A stretch of 61,588 bases of DNA, taken from Prorocentrum cordatum. Taxonomy: Eukaryota > Sar > Dinophyceae > Prorocentrales > Prorocentraceae. A program made the position numbers and the translations under genes. The stretch spans positions 25,001 to 86,588 of the forward strand of contig CAUYUJ010002712.1 of the NCBI GenBank assembly GCA_963575745.1. Reading direction: 5' to 3'. Shown here in pieces: positions 30,385 to 38,792 of this stretch; positions within the stretch are counted from its first letter, which is position 1, and each line of letters starts with the position of its first letter. Below the pieces are notes generated by a model. The model ran no database searches. It saw only the letters and a program-made list of their open reading frames with translations, and was not told the DNA's origin.

Positions 30385-31624
30385 GTGGCCGTTCACGCTG
30401 GGCTAGACGGAGCTACGGCCGTGGCCAAGGCAGCGGCGTTTGCTGCCCGCTTGCAAGAGCTGCGACAGGCGGGCCTGCGGGCTGAGAGCGCCCTCACTCT
30501 TCTCCTGACTTTCGCTCGCGGGTGCGCCACGCACCGCCTCCGCGCCAACCTGCAGGGGAATTGGACGGAGCAGCTCGACCTCGTCCTCTTCGGTTGCCTC
30601 GAGCAGCTCGCTGGCGGGCCCCTGGGTGCGCCGCTGCGCCTCCGAGCCGCCCTGCGACTCTCCGACGTAGGATGTGCTTTCCCCATCGGCCACCCAGACG
30701 GCGCCCGCCGCCAACGCCGCCAGCTGGGCCCTCCTGCTTCACGACGTGATGGCCTGCCTGGGGGCGAACTCGCTGGAGGAATTCCGGGCCCGCTGCCCGA
30801 GGACGAAACAGGCGCTCGACCAGGCGGAGGCGGCGCTCCGGGCGGCCGACGTTCTCCAGGCGCCTTTTGATTGGATAAGCTGCGCCGCCGAGCCGCAGCC
30901 GAAACTTCAGGGGCACTGGGGCAGAGCGGCCTCCGCAGCCAACAGGGGGAATCTGCTGCCAGCCAGATCCGCACTTCTGCTGCAATCTCAAGCGTCGGCT
31001 CGGCACCCCCGTCTGCCCGCCTGGCTCTCGCTGCCAGCGCCGCCGCCAGGGCGGAAGCCTCTGCAACGAGCCCCTCGACCCGCATGGCTGGCACGCAGTC
31101 GAGTGCGAGGTGGGCGCGTCGCGCAACAACCGCCACAACAGTTGCCGCGACTGGCACTCCGCGAAGCACAAGGAACTCGCTGGTTTCGCAGCGCCCACGG
31201 AGCAGGCCGCCCCAGCCTGGGCCGCCGCCGCCCCCGCACGGGCGAGCCCCAACAGGCAGTGCTCGACCTTTCCACTAGCGACCCGGCCAGCGGCCGCCAG
31301 ATCTCCATCGACTGGAGCACCGCCTGCGCACACTCAACCTACGCTCCACGCAGGGGTGCCCGGGCCGAGAGAGACGGACTGGCGGCCGCGCAGGCGGTGG
31401 AACAGAAGCGCGAGCGCTACCCTCCGCACGGAGGAGAACTGGCCCCTCTTGTCTTCGAGACGGGGGGCCGGCCCAGCGACGGAGCAGCCAGTTCTGTCCG
31501 CAGTTGCGGAGCCAGTTTAGACGGCGCCGACCGCTCCGAGCTGCTGGGCGGCCTCTGGCGGCAGATCAGCAGGACCCTCAAAAGGGGAAATGCTGAGATG
31601 CTGCTGAGCGCGCTCGGGCGCTAA
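30385..31624 (+). pseudogene. LINE 1 thumb and C-terminal Cys/His domain
   Basis: Frame 30385-30870 reads AARLQELRQAGLRAESALTL and FARGCATHRLRANLQGNW, the helical region after RT in these elements. Another frame near 31100-31200 reads GWHAVECEVGASRNNRHNSC and RDWHSAKHKELAG, a His/Cys-rich motif usual near the LINE C-terminus. Frame 30674-31624 ends with GEPQQAVLDLSTSDPASGR, EKRERYPPHGGELAPLVFE-like sequence and NAEMLLSALGR before TAA. The RYP...PLVFETGG block is highly conserved in such elements; its function is unsure, possibly part of an endonuclease. Confidence 0.55.
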
Positions 31625-31629
31625 GCCCC

Positions 31630-32125
31630 ATGGCCCCCGCGACAACGACCAGCGCCATCCCGACAGCCGCTGCGGCAAACAAAAGCATTGCGACCAGGAC
31701 AACGACCAGAACGCGGCGGCTAGCACCAACCACTGCGGCCGGGCGGTGCCCCAAAAGCGGGGTGTGCTACAACAGGCAAAGCCCTGATCGCCCAGCGCTC
31801 GGCAGCTATTGGGGGCGGCCCACGACTGCGACTCGCGCCACCACCACAACCCCGCAAGTCACCACCACGATACCGCCACGCGGTGCCACTCCTGCCCAGC
31901 CACCACGACCAACCGCAAGCCGACCGACCAACCTCACCACCACTACCAGCGACCGACCACACCTACCACCACCACTACCACCAACATCACGACCCCACGA
32001 CGACCACCACCAGCACGAACCACCACGGCCACCACACCACCGAAAATCCACCAGCATGACCCACCACCACCAACGCCGACGCTAACGCCGGCCGCCCCCG
32101 ACCCCCTCTCAATCTTCAATATAGA
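31630..32125 (+). repeat. CCA/ACC-rich low-complexity tract after LINE 1
   Basis: From about 31800 to 32085 the plus strand is nearly G-free in places, with CCACCACC, ACCACGA and CACCACAACC words. No gene is supported. It links LINE 1 to the CT tract. Confidence 0.7.
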
Positions 32126-32161
32126 CATACTCCCCTCACTCTCTCTCCACTCTGCTCTCTC

Positions 32162-32194
<33 letters not shown>

Positions 32195-32252
32195 GCTCTC
32201 TCTCTTCTCTTCTCTTCTCTTCTCTTCTCTTCTCTCTCTCTCTCTCTCTTTG
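32126..32252 (+). repeat. Upstream CT-rich tract flanking the large LINE-like cluster
   Basis: Pyrimidine tract of CTCTCT with a pentanucleotide run (TCTCT TCTCT). It ends 70 bases before the first ATG of ORF1. A similar but longer CT tract starts at about 49432, beyond the last ORF of the cluster. Confidence 0.9.
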
Positions 32253-32320
32253 AGACCGGAGGGGTCCCAGCAGGACCCTACTGATTCGCGTCACCTCTCC
32301 GCACCAGAGTGCCCGCAGCA

Positions 32321-34465
32321 ATGGCCCCCAAGAAGCCGGAGCGCCGTCGCTCTTCAAAGCAGCCTCCGAGCTCCCGTCCCACGCGCCCTGCTGCTGAAGG
32401 GCCCCTCCTTCAACGCAAGCAGGACTGCGTCGCGGCATTCAGGCAGGCGGGGTCTGACCGCCCCACGGCCGCCTATAACGGGCTAGCCGAACTGAACGCG
32501 GACGAGCTCCAGGCAAAGTACGACATGCACAAGTCCAACACGAAGAAGCTTGGCAGCGCCCTTATCCGCATGTGCGCCGCCAACCAGATCAGCTACACGC
32601 TCGACCACTACCAGCGCAGCAAGCGTAAGCGCACTGGCGGTGACGCATCGCACCCACCATCGGGCTCCGCACGTCTTCAGGCTGCGGACACCCAATTCAT
32701 CGCCTTGGACCCTGCCTTTTGGAAGGTCCCTGTTCTTGCCGAACCCACCTCGCCTGACGACGGCAAGACGTGCAAGCCCAGCATCAGCCTCCACGACTTC
32801 GAGAGTGGCGAACGGCTGCTGCAACACCACCTCGGGCAGGGCAAGCGTGCCACGGGCCAGCTCGCGATTGCCGTCATGGGCCCGAAAAACGACAACTACG
32901 TCGGTACCGAGCTCGCCGTCCCCGTCCTGAAGCGCCACCCCAAGGCGCCCAAAGTGGTCCACACGCACGTCCCCGTGATCGTGTACCAGCTGGGCACCAA
33001 TGAGGTCGCCTGCACGGAAAAGGTAGCCGTCGCCACCATCGACCCCGCCGACCACGTCTGCTGGATTCGGGCGACCATACACGAGACCGAGGCCATTGCC
33101 GCAGTCCCCTCCATGCACCAAGCCTTCGAGGACCAGTTCTCGGGAGGTGCCCCCGTGAACGGTGGTCCACGCGCCAAGGGCCCTTTTCGAGGCGACTCCG
33201 CTCCACAGGACAAGGCGCGCCAAAATCACAAGGAGTCCAAGAAAGACGCTCGCCGCCAGGAGCTCGATGGCCAGCTCCAGGACACCTTCAAGGCCCTCTT
33301 CCACGGCAACTTTAAAGCCGTCACCATCCTCGAACCCTGCAAAAGCCTAGGCAGGTTTGGATCGGGCGTCGGAAAGAGGTCCCTGGCAGCCACCTTCGGC
33401 GTCAGTCTCCAAGCGGTCGACAAGGTCCTGGCGGGATCAGGGCAACTCGGTGCCACCTACGACCTCAGCAACGTAGGTGCAGACGAGCCCACCGCCGACA
33501 AGTATCAGACCGTGTGGTTCCCTGAGGACCAGCCCATCACGATGGCAGACGAGTTCCAGAAGTCGGTGGAGCTCAAGGCCCTGGGAGTCGTCAGGCACGG
33601 CAAGTCAGGCCTGCTGGGGATCCGTGTTCCGCGGGGGTCTGACGTCGCCAAGGCCGCTGCTGTCAGCATCCGCGGCTGCGAGGCCACCCTCGCCAAGACG
33701 CGCTACCGCATCACTGGCATTGCGTCACGCCACTCCACGCTGACCCAGCTCGCCAAGACTCTCACGGGCCCGTCCGTCAAATGGGACTGTGAGGTCTACC
33801 ACACCGCCTGGGACCCAGCCACTGCGGCCCAGATTGCCCTAGTGCGCGCCCATCGGCCCCCACTCACCTATACGGTGCAGGTCGCGGGGTGCTCCATCCC
33901 GTGGAGCATCGCCGAGGCCCCGCTGGCTGAGGTGGCGCCGAAGCGGGACAACGTGACCATCGTCACGCCTACCACCATCACAGAGCCTGCGACGCCGCCA
34001 GCCGGTGGTGGCGGCTTCAGCCCCGCCACCGGCACACTCCTCACCAAAGCGGCCCATAGCCCCTACCTCCACGACCTCATGACTGCCACGCCCAAAGGCA
34101 AGGGCGTCGCACCGCTCCTGACCCCCAAGGAGGAGCCTTTAGCCAAGCGCCACCGCTCCTCCAGCGGGAAACGTGATGCCACGCCGCCCGCAAGGCCACC
34201 CCGCGCCCCAGGCCGCAGCTCTTCTGCGCCCCCTCACGGCACGGACGGAGCCGCTGAACCGACGGCCGCCCCAGGACCAGGTGGCACGACCCCTGGCTTG
34301 GCACGGCGGCGGCGGAAGGAGGGGGCCACACCGAAGGCGCCGCTGCCACAGCCGCCGAAGTACCAGGTGACGTCGTTGACGTCGAGATCCTCTCATCAGG
34401 CGATGAATACAGCGTGGCCTCCACGAACTCAACACCTTCGGCGAGCGCTTCGCATCGGCCTCTAA
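32321..34465 (+). CDS. LINE-like cluster ORF1, unknown nucleic-acid-associated protein
   Basis: I chose the ATG at 32321 (MAPKKPERRRSSKQPPSSRP), the first ATG after the CT tract; a basic N-terminus follows. The middle (about 32470-33900) has a balanced composition with helices and strands (LADELQ-like YDMHKSNTKKLGSALIRMC; FKALFHGNFKAVTILEPCKS; WFPEDQPITMADEFQKSVEL) but no domain I can name. The C-terminal 150 codons are Pro/Arg/Ser-rich and basic. Its place ahead of the EN-RT ORF suggests an ORF1p-type RNA-binding role; this is inference. After about 34370 the frame appears to leave the ancestral one. A family B hairpin is read in frame as GGGGFSPATG. Confidence 0.5.
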   Translation: MAPKKPERRRSSKQPPSSRPTRPAAEGPLLQRKQDCVAAFRQAGSDRPTAAYNGLAELNADELQAKYDMHKSNTKKLGSALIRMCAANQISYTLDHYQRSKRKRTGGDASHPPSGSARLQAADTQFIALDPAFWKVPVLAEPTSPDDGKTCKPSISLHDFESGERLLQHHLGQGKRATGQLAIAVMGPKNDNYVGTELAVPVLKRHPKAPKVVHTHVPVIVYQLGTNEVACTEKVAVATIDPADHVCWIRATIHETEAIAAVPSMHQAFEDQFSGGAPVNGGPRAKGPFRGDSAPQDKARQNHKESKKDARRQELDGQLQDTFKALFHGNFKAVTILEPCKSLGRFGSGVGKRSLAATFGVSLQAVDKVLAGSGQLGATYDLSNVGADEPTADKYQTVWFPEDQPITMADEFQKSVELKALGVVRHGKSGLLGIRVPRGSDVAKAAAVSIRGCEATLAKTRYRITGIASRHSTLTQLAKTLTGPSVKWDCEVYHTAWDPATAAQIALVRAHRPPLTYTVQVAGCSIPWSIAEAPLAEVAPKRDNVTIVTPTTITEPATPPAGGGGFSPATGTLLTKAAHSPYLHDLMTATPKGKGVAPLLTPKEEPLAKRHRSSSGKRDATPPARPPRAPGRSSSAPPHGTDGAAEPTAAPGPGGTTPGLARRRRKEGATPKAPLPQPPKYQVTSLTSRSSHQAMNTAWPPRTQHLRRALRIGL
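34001..34033 (+). repeat. Family B hairpin B1
   Basis: Arms GCCGGTGGTGG (34001-34011) and CCGCCACCGGC (34023-34033), 11 pairs with one T:G wobble, then unpaired C, GGC, loop TTCA, GCC. Confidence 0.85.
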
Positions 34466-34499
34466 ACCGCCCGATGCTGCCACGACCCGCATCCAGCAC

Positions 34500-34892
34500 A
34501 TGGAACAGCAGCACGAGCTACTAGCCACCACGGTGGATATCATGCAGATGCAGCTTGCGGGCGTTCTCTCCTCCCAGGCCACACTCACGGAGCACGTTTC
34601 AGGGCTGGAACGGGGGCTTGCCACCGTCGACACCCAGCAACAGACGGCAACCGCCGACGCCGCTGCACTGCGCGGCGACATCCAGACCCTCCTCGGGCAC
34701 CTCACGGGAGGCACCATCCACCTGCCACAAGCGGCCACTCTGGAAGCAAAGAAGGAGGAAGCCGCAGCGGCCACCGAGCCCGCGGCAGCCTGCAGTGCGA
34801 CCGACCAGCCAGGCCAGGCCACCCCAGGGACGGGGCCCCCAGGGGCCGACAAAGGCAAGGACAAGGGTCGGGCCACCCAGGACCCGTATTGA
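34500..34892 (+). pseudogene. Coiled-coil remnant after ORF1
   Basis: A 130-codon frame reading MEQQHELLATTVDIMQMQL, AGVLSSQATLTEHVSGLE and LATVDTQQQTATADAAALRG with heptad-like spacing, then KDKGRATQDPY and a stop. The same frame is open upstream to about 34410 (GERFASASKPPDAATTRIQH). It reads as the displaced C-terminal coiled coil of ORF1 after a frameshift near 34.4 kb. A trimerising coiled coil is usual in LINE ORF1 proteins, though normally N-terminal. Confidence 0.4.
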
Positions 34893-35153
34893 AGGAGCCT
34901 CAGAGAGCCCGCCTCAGCCCTCCGAGGAAGCGCCTTCAGAGGCACCGCTCCCCTCTTCGCGTCGTATCTCTTTCTTGTTACCTCATGTCTGGTTTGGCAG
35001 CAGCACGCGCAAGCTCTCTGGTGTAGGGACACCCGTAGTCTTGCAGGGGGCGTGATTGTAGCGATGTACATGAGCATTCAGGGGTGTATGCGGACGTGTG
35101 CTGCCACGCAGCTTTCGGCTCATCGCTCGCGCCGCCCGCCAGGCCTCGCCATC

Positions 35154-38100
35154 ATGCGGCGCCTCGCCTGCGGCCTGGCCCTCCCCTCGCTGGCTGGAGC
35201 ACACCCGTCTTCAGGCGGTGCGCCCCAGCACGGAGGAGAGGCTTTCCTGCGACATGCGGAGCGTAGGACGTTCTTCAACCTTTACGATGACAGCATCTAC
35301 AAATACGATCACAGCGCCATTTTGGACCCGATCGTGAACAGCACCGCCGCCGCTGGTCCGTGCGGCACCGGGCTGCTGGGCGCCCCCGCGAGCGCCTGGC
35401 CTGAGCAGCACCAGGGGCCCTGCCCCACGCGCTGCCCCCCAGGGACTTCGACGGCTACTACTATGCCTACGCCGAGTACCAGCACGTCTCCTACGAGCAC
35501 GCCCTCGTCAACTACGACACATGCATCGCAGTCGACCGCCGATTTTGCCGCAGCTGAGCTGACCCCTGCGTCCTCCGGCCACGCCTCGCACCGCATGCAA
35601 GTTCAGCTACGAGGGCTACCATCACTCAATACGACGCCTGCGGTCGACCGTCGTACAGCATATCCTCGATGGCACCCTGTCTTCAGCTTGTCCTCGACCG
35701 TAGTGCAGCATATCCTCGACAGGGCCGCTGGCAAGGCCCAGGCACGCAGTGGCGGCTTCAGCCCCGCTGCAGTGCCCTGGCTGCCACCGCCCCCGCATGA
35801 GGCAACGCACGCCGCGCACGACCACCTGCGAGAGTTACCACCGACCACGACGCCTGCCGCCGTACGTCGCACCATGTACCCTCCAGAGTGTCGCACCCCC
35901 ACAGCGTGCCGACCTGACAGCTTCGACATTACTGACAGCGGTGGGCCGTGCCACGCTGGAAACCACGCCGCTGAGCCAGCGCCGCAGACGGCTCCACCGT
36001 GGCCCCCACAGACCACAGGCGCCTCGCTGCGAGCCATCTGGCTCCTCGTGCCCTACCTGTGCAACACCGTGGAGCCCAACACGCTATGTGGGCTGCTAAT
36101 TATGGCCGTGCTTAGCACCCACGCACACGGCCTGACTACCAGCAACACAGCGAGTCCCGCTTCCCCTCTGTGCGCCAGGGGTGAACCTGATGAGGACCCC
36201 GCCTTCTGGCACCTGATGAACATCCGAGCACGGCTCATCCCGTGCGCCGCGGCGTGGGCACCAGGTGAGGACCATCAGGACGTTTACTGGGCATGGCTCG
36301 AGGACTGCGTCCCGCACGTCCTGGCGACGCTCCATCTGCCACAGTGCGACCACCTTTTCCAGGAGGACTCCGCGGAGAAAAACGACGCCCTGCGTCACCG
36401 CACCGCGGTCGACATGTGCGAGGATATCTGGCACAGAGCGGGCCCCGACAGACAGCGCACCAACCTCAACCTCACTCGTATTCAGGGCAGCCACGAGTAC
36501 CCCACCCGTTACCTTGGCCTCCTTCTGGAATACCAGTGCGCTCGTGCCCAGCTCGTCGGCCCTGAGGCTTTCGCGGCACCACTGCCGCCATACCTCTCAC
36601 GGGCCCACGCCTTGCTGCCAAGAGGCCTCCCTCCGCCCGACCAAAACGCCCTGGCGTATCTCGTGGATGCGATCCCGCACCACCCGCCAGACCTGCAGCC
36701 GCTTGTCGAGGCGGAGCTCGCCGCGGCACCGATGGAACCGCTAAACCAACCACCGCCCGCTGGCCCCCCCGCCCAAAACGCCACGTGTGACCAGCCCGCG
36801 GCCGACGCTGAACCGCTTCTGCTCCAGCACGCAGCTGCCAGCGATATCAGCAACATATCCCTGGACTCGTTCCACGTGACGGACGATAGCCAGAACGACT
36901 CCATCCACGACACGGAAACCCAGGACCCCGACGGCACGCCACCGCCAAGTGACGCTGCCCAGCGCGACCGTGACAGCGATCCCCACACAGGGCGCTCCCG
37001 GTCGCGCAGCAGTGCGCCCAACAACTCGGCCCAGGCCGACCCCAGCGCACAGCTCAGCGACGCCGAATGTGCCACCGCCGCCGACGAGCCAGGCCATGCC
37101 ACCGCACCGCCAGCTCCCACCAGCCCGCGCAGTGGCGGCTTCAGCCCCGCTGCAGCACTGGCTGGACCTGGGCGTCTTCAGACCTCAGGTGGCAGGGCCC
37201 CGTCCCGCACCCTTGTCCGCCGAGCTAACTCGACTGACTCCAACTCCAGCGCCGTCGACCACTGGCAGGCTGGCCTCGACAACGATCCCATCGAGGACGC
37301 GGACCCCGACGCCAGCGGCTCCCATGAGGCCCTGCACAGCGCAGCGGCCTCTCGACGCTGCGGCTGTCTCATCTGCCTCTTCGTGGTCACGTACGCCATC
37401 TTGGTAGCCATGCCGTACCAGGACCAGATCGACGGGTACCAGCCGACACCGAGCCGAGACCCCAGCTACCGGCAGCGACGACGCCGTGAAGCTGCGGCAC
37501 CAGGCCCATCCGTGTCCACTACGCCCCGACGCACAATAGCATACGACGCCGCGCCCGCCTTGTGGGGTCTTCTCAAGTGGACCAGCGCCAAACTCAGAGA
37601 CATTGTCTCGGGCGGAGCCAGCGCAGTCGGGTCTGGCCTCTGGGGCGCCCTGAAATGGGCCAGCGGCAAACTCGGAGCTAACGCCACAGGCGGAGTGGTT
37701 TGCGGTCTCCTCCTGGTCGGCGCCAAACTTCTCGCTCAAGGAGCCGTCGGACACGTAGGAGCCCGCATCTGTGCGCGCGTCCTGGACTCACCCACGGCCC
37801 AGTGGTGCCTCCGCTGTTGCCAACCGATCAGGAGCCCGCGCGATGAGGCCCCACACACGCTTCCGCGCACGCATCCCGACGACCCCGAGAGCCAGCACGT
37901 TCATCCCCTTCGACACCCGCTGCTACAGGAACACTACGCCGCTGCAGTTGCCGCCGCAGTCGCCGATGTCACCACCGCCACCACCGCCGCCATCGTTGAA
38001 GTCACTGCCGCGGTATCGCGAGCCTCGTCTGTCACGCCACGGTCGACCAGCCCTTCCCCGCGAGACGGCCCCACAAGCGGCGCGGCCTCTGGCAACCCGC

Positions 38101-38792
38101 CGACTCACGAAGCCGCCGCAGCTCAGGCCACCGACGCCGAGGCAAGTGAAACACGTGAGCGCACCCTCGACGGCGACGGCGTGCACGGAGCGCCCGACGA
38201 CGAAGCGGATGCAAGCAACGCCCGTGGTTCCTCTTTCGACATGGACACCCAACCACCACGACGGCGAGCACGCCACGCATCACCCGCCAGGCCCCAGGCG
38301 CCTTCTGGCCCTGGTACGCCCCACCCAGCCCTCTGGCCACCGACGCGCAACTTACGCACCATCCAGCGCGACCCAGCGGCCCCCGTGCCGCCGACGAGCA
38401 TCCTCACCTCCCTGTACCAGAACGGCTTTGCGCTTGGTAACAGTGGCGTGACTACGGAGGACATCGAAGACGCCCTGCGACTCTACGACCATCCTCGATT
38501 CACCCTTGACCCAACGCTCCAAGCGTTGGCGCCGTGGACTGACATCATGCAGAGGCCCCCGAACCGACTCACTTGGGTGCTGAAGACTCGGGCGGGAACT
38601 CAGGCGAGACGATCTTCCCCTACCTCACGTGGGACCTCCGTCAACCCACCACTGACACGCCCACGGTCTTCTGGCACGGGACCCGCGGCGACCTTGCGGC
38701 TCGTCTCGCTGTCAACGGAGGTCACCTCCTGCCAGGCCCCCGCCGCGAAGCGAAGGGTCGAACTGCCACAAATGCTGGCCGCACGTACGTGA
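35154..38792 (+). CDS. Large ORF with signal-peptide-like start and membrane segments
   Basis: I prefer the ATG at 35154, which gives MRRLACGLALPSLAGAHP, a plausible signal peptide. TFFNLYDDSIYKYDHSAILD follows; the Tyr-rich continuation (DFDGYYYAYAEYQHVSYEHA) is in another frame at about 35447-35580, so a frameshift lies near 35.4 kb. A central part (36.2-36.7 kb) has ordinary composition (DVYWAWLEDCVPHVLATLHL). Near 37360-37410 CGCLICLFVVTYAILVAM looks membrane-spanning. Then a duplicated motif ALWGLLKWTSAKLRDIVSGG and GLWGALKWASGKLGANATGG leads to the hydrophobic VVCGLLLVGAKLLAQGAVG. No family recognised. The end overlaps the next ORF by 220 bp in another frame. Confidence 0.4.
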   Translation: MRRLACGLALPSLAGAHPSSGGAPQHGGEAFLRHAERRTFFNLYDDSIYKYDHSAILDPIVNSTAAAGPCGTGLLGAPASAWPEQHQGPCPTRCPPGTSTATTMPTPSTSTSPTSTPSSTTTHASQSTADFAAAELTPASSGHASHRMQVQLRGLPSLNTTPAVDRRTAYPRWHPVFSLSSTVVQHILDRAAGKAQARSGGFSPAAVPWLPPPPHEATHAAHDHLRELPPTTTPAAVRRTMYPPECRTPTACRPDSFDITDSGGPCHAGNHAAEPAPQTAPPWPPQTTGASLRAIWLLVPYLCNTVEPNTLCGLLIMAVLSTHAHGLTTSNTASPASPLCARGEPDEDPAFWHLMNIRARLIPCAAAWAPGEDHQDVYWAWLEDCVPHVLATLHLPQCDHLFQEDSAEKNDALRHRTAVDMCEDIWHRAGPDRQRTNLNLTRIQGSHEYPTRYLGLLLEYQCARAQLVGPEAFAAPLPPYLSRAHALLPRGLPPPDQNALAYLVDAIPHHPPDLQPLVEAELAAAPMEPLNQPPPAGPPAQNATCDQPAADAEPLLLQHAAASDISNISLDSFHVTDDSQNDSIHDTETQDPDGTPPPSDAAQRDRDSDPHTGRSRSRSSAPNNSAQADPSAQLSDAECATAADEPGHATAPPAPTSPRSGGFSPAAALAGPGRLQTSGGRAPSRTLVRRANSTDSNSSAVDHWQAGLDNDPIEDADPDASGSHEALHSAAASRRCGCLICLFVVTYAILVAMPYQDQIDGYQPTPSRDPSYRQRRRREAAAPGPSVSTTPRRTIAYDAAPALWGLLKWTSAKLRDIVSGGASAVGSGLWGALKWASGKLGANATGGVVCGLLLVGAKLLAQGAVGHVGARICARVLDSPTAQWCLRCCQPIRSPRDEAPHTLPRTHPDDPESQHVHPLRHPLLQEHYAAAVAAAVADVTTATTAAIVEVTAAVSRASSVTPRSTSPSPRDGPTSGAASGNPPTHEAAAAQATDAEASETRERTLDGDGVHGAPDDEADASNARGSSFDMDTQPPRRRARHASPARPQAPSGPGTPHPALWPPTRNLRTIQRDPAAPVPPTSILTSLYQNGFALGNSGVTTEDIEDALRLYDHPRFTLDPTLQALAPWTDIMQRPPNRLTWVLKTRAGTQARRSSPTSRGTSVNPPLTRPRSSGTGPAATLRLVSLSTEVTSCQAPAAKRRVELPQMLAART
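35738..35780 (+). repeat. Family B hairpin B2
   Basis: Left arm CCAGGCACGCAGTGG, right arm CCGCTGCAGTGCCCTGG, about 15 pairs with two single-base bulges, around C, GGC, loop TTCA (35757-35760), GCC. Confidence 0.85.
37120..37165 (+). repeat. Family B hairpin B3
   Basis: Inner 7 pairs and core as in B2 (shared word GCAGTGGCGGCTTCAGCCCC), but the outer arms differ: CCAGCC pairs with GGCTGG. A smaller hairpin with loop TTCA and core GTC/GAC follows at 37167-37189. Confidence 0.8.

Larger units (their letters stand above)
28481..31624 (+). mobile_element. LINE-like retroelement 1, decayed
   Basis: Segments in order: a pre-RT region, reverse transcriptase motifs A to C, a thumb-like region and a cysteine/histidine plus C-terminal domain typical of dinoflagellate LINE-like proteins. 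Frames change at least four times. No APE endonuclease precedes it. The C-terminal block may hold a restriction-like endonuclease instead; I see DLSTSDPASGRQISIDWS but not a complete PD-(D/E)XK motif. The 3' end runs into a CCA-rich tract. Confidence 0.7.
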
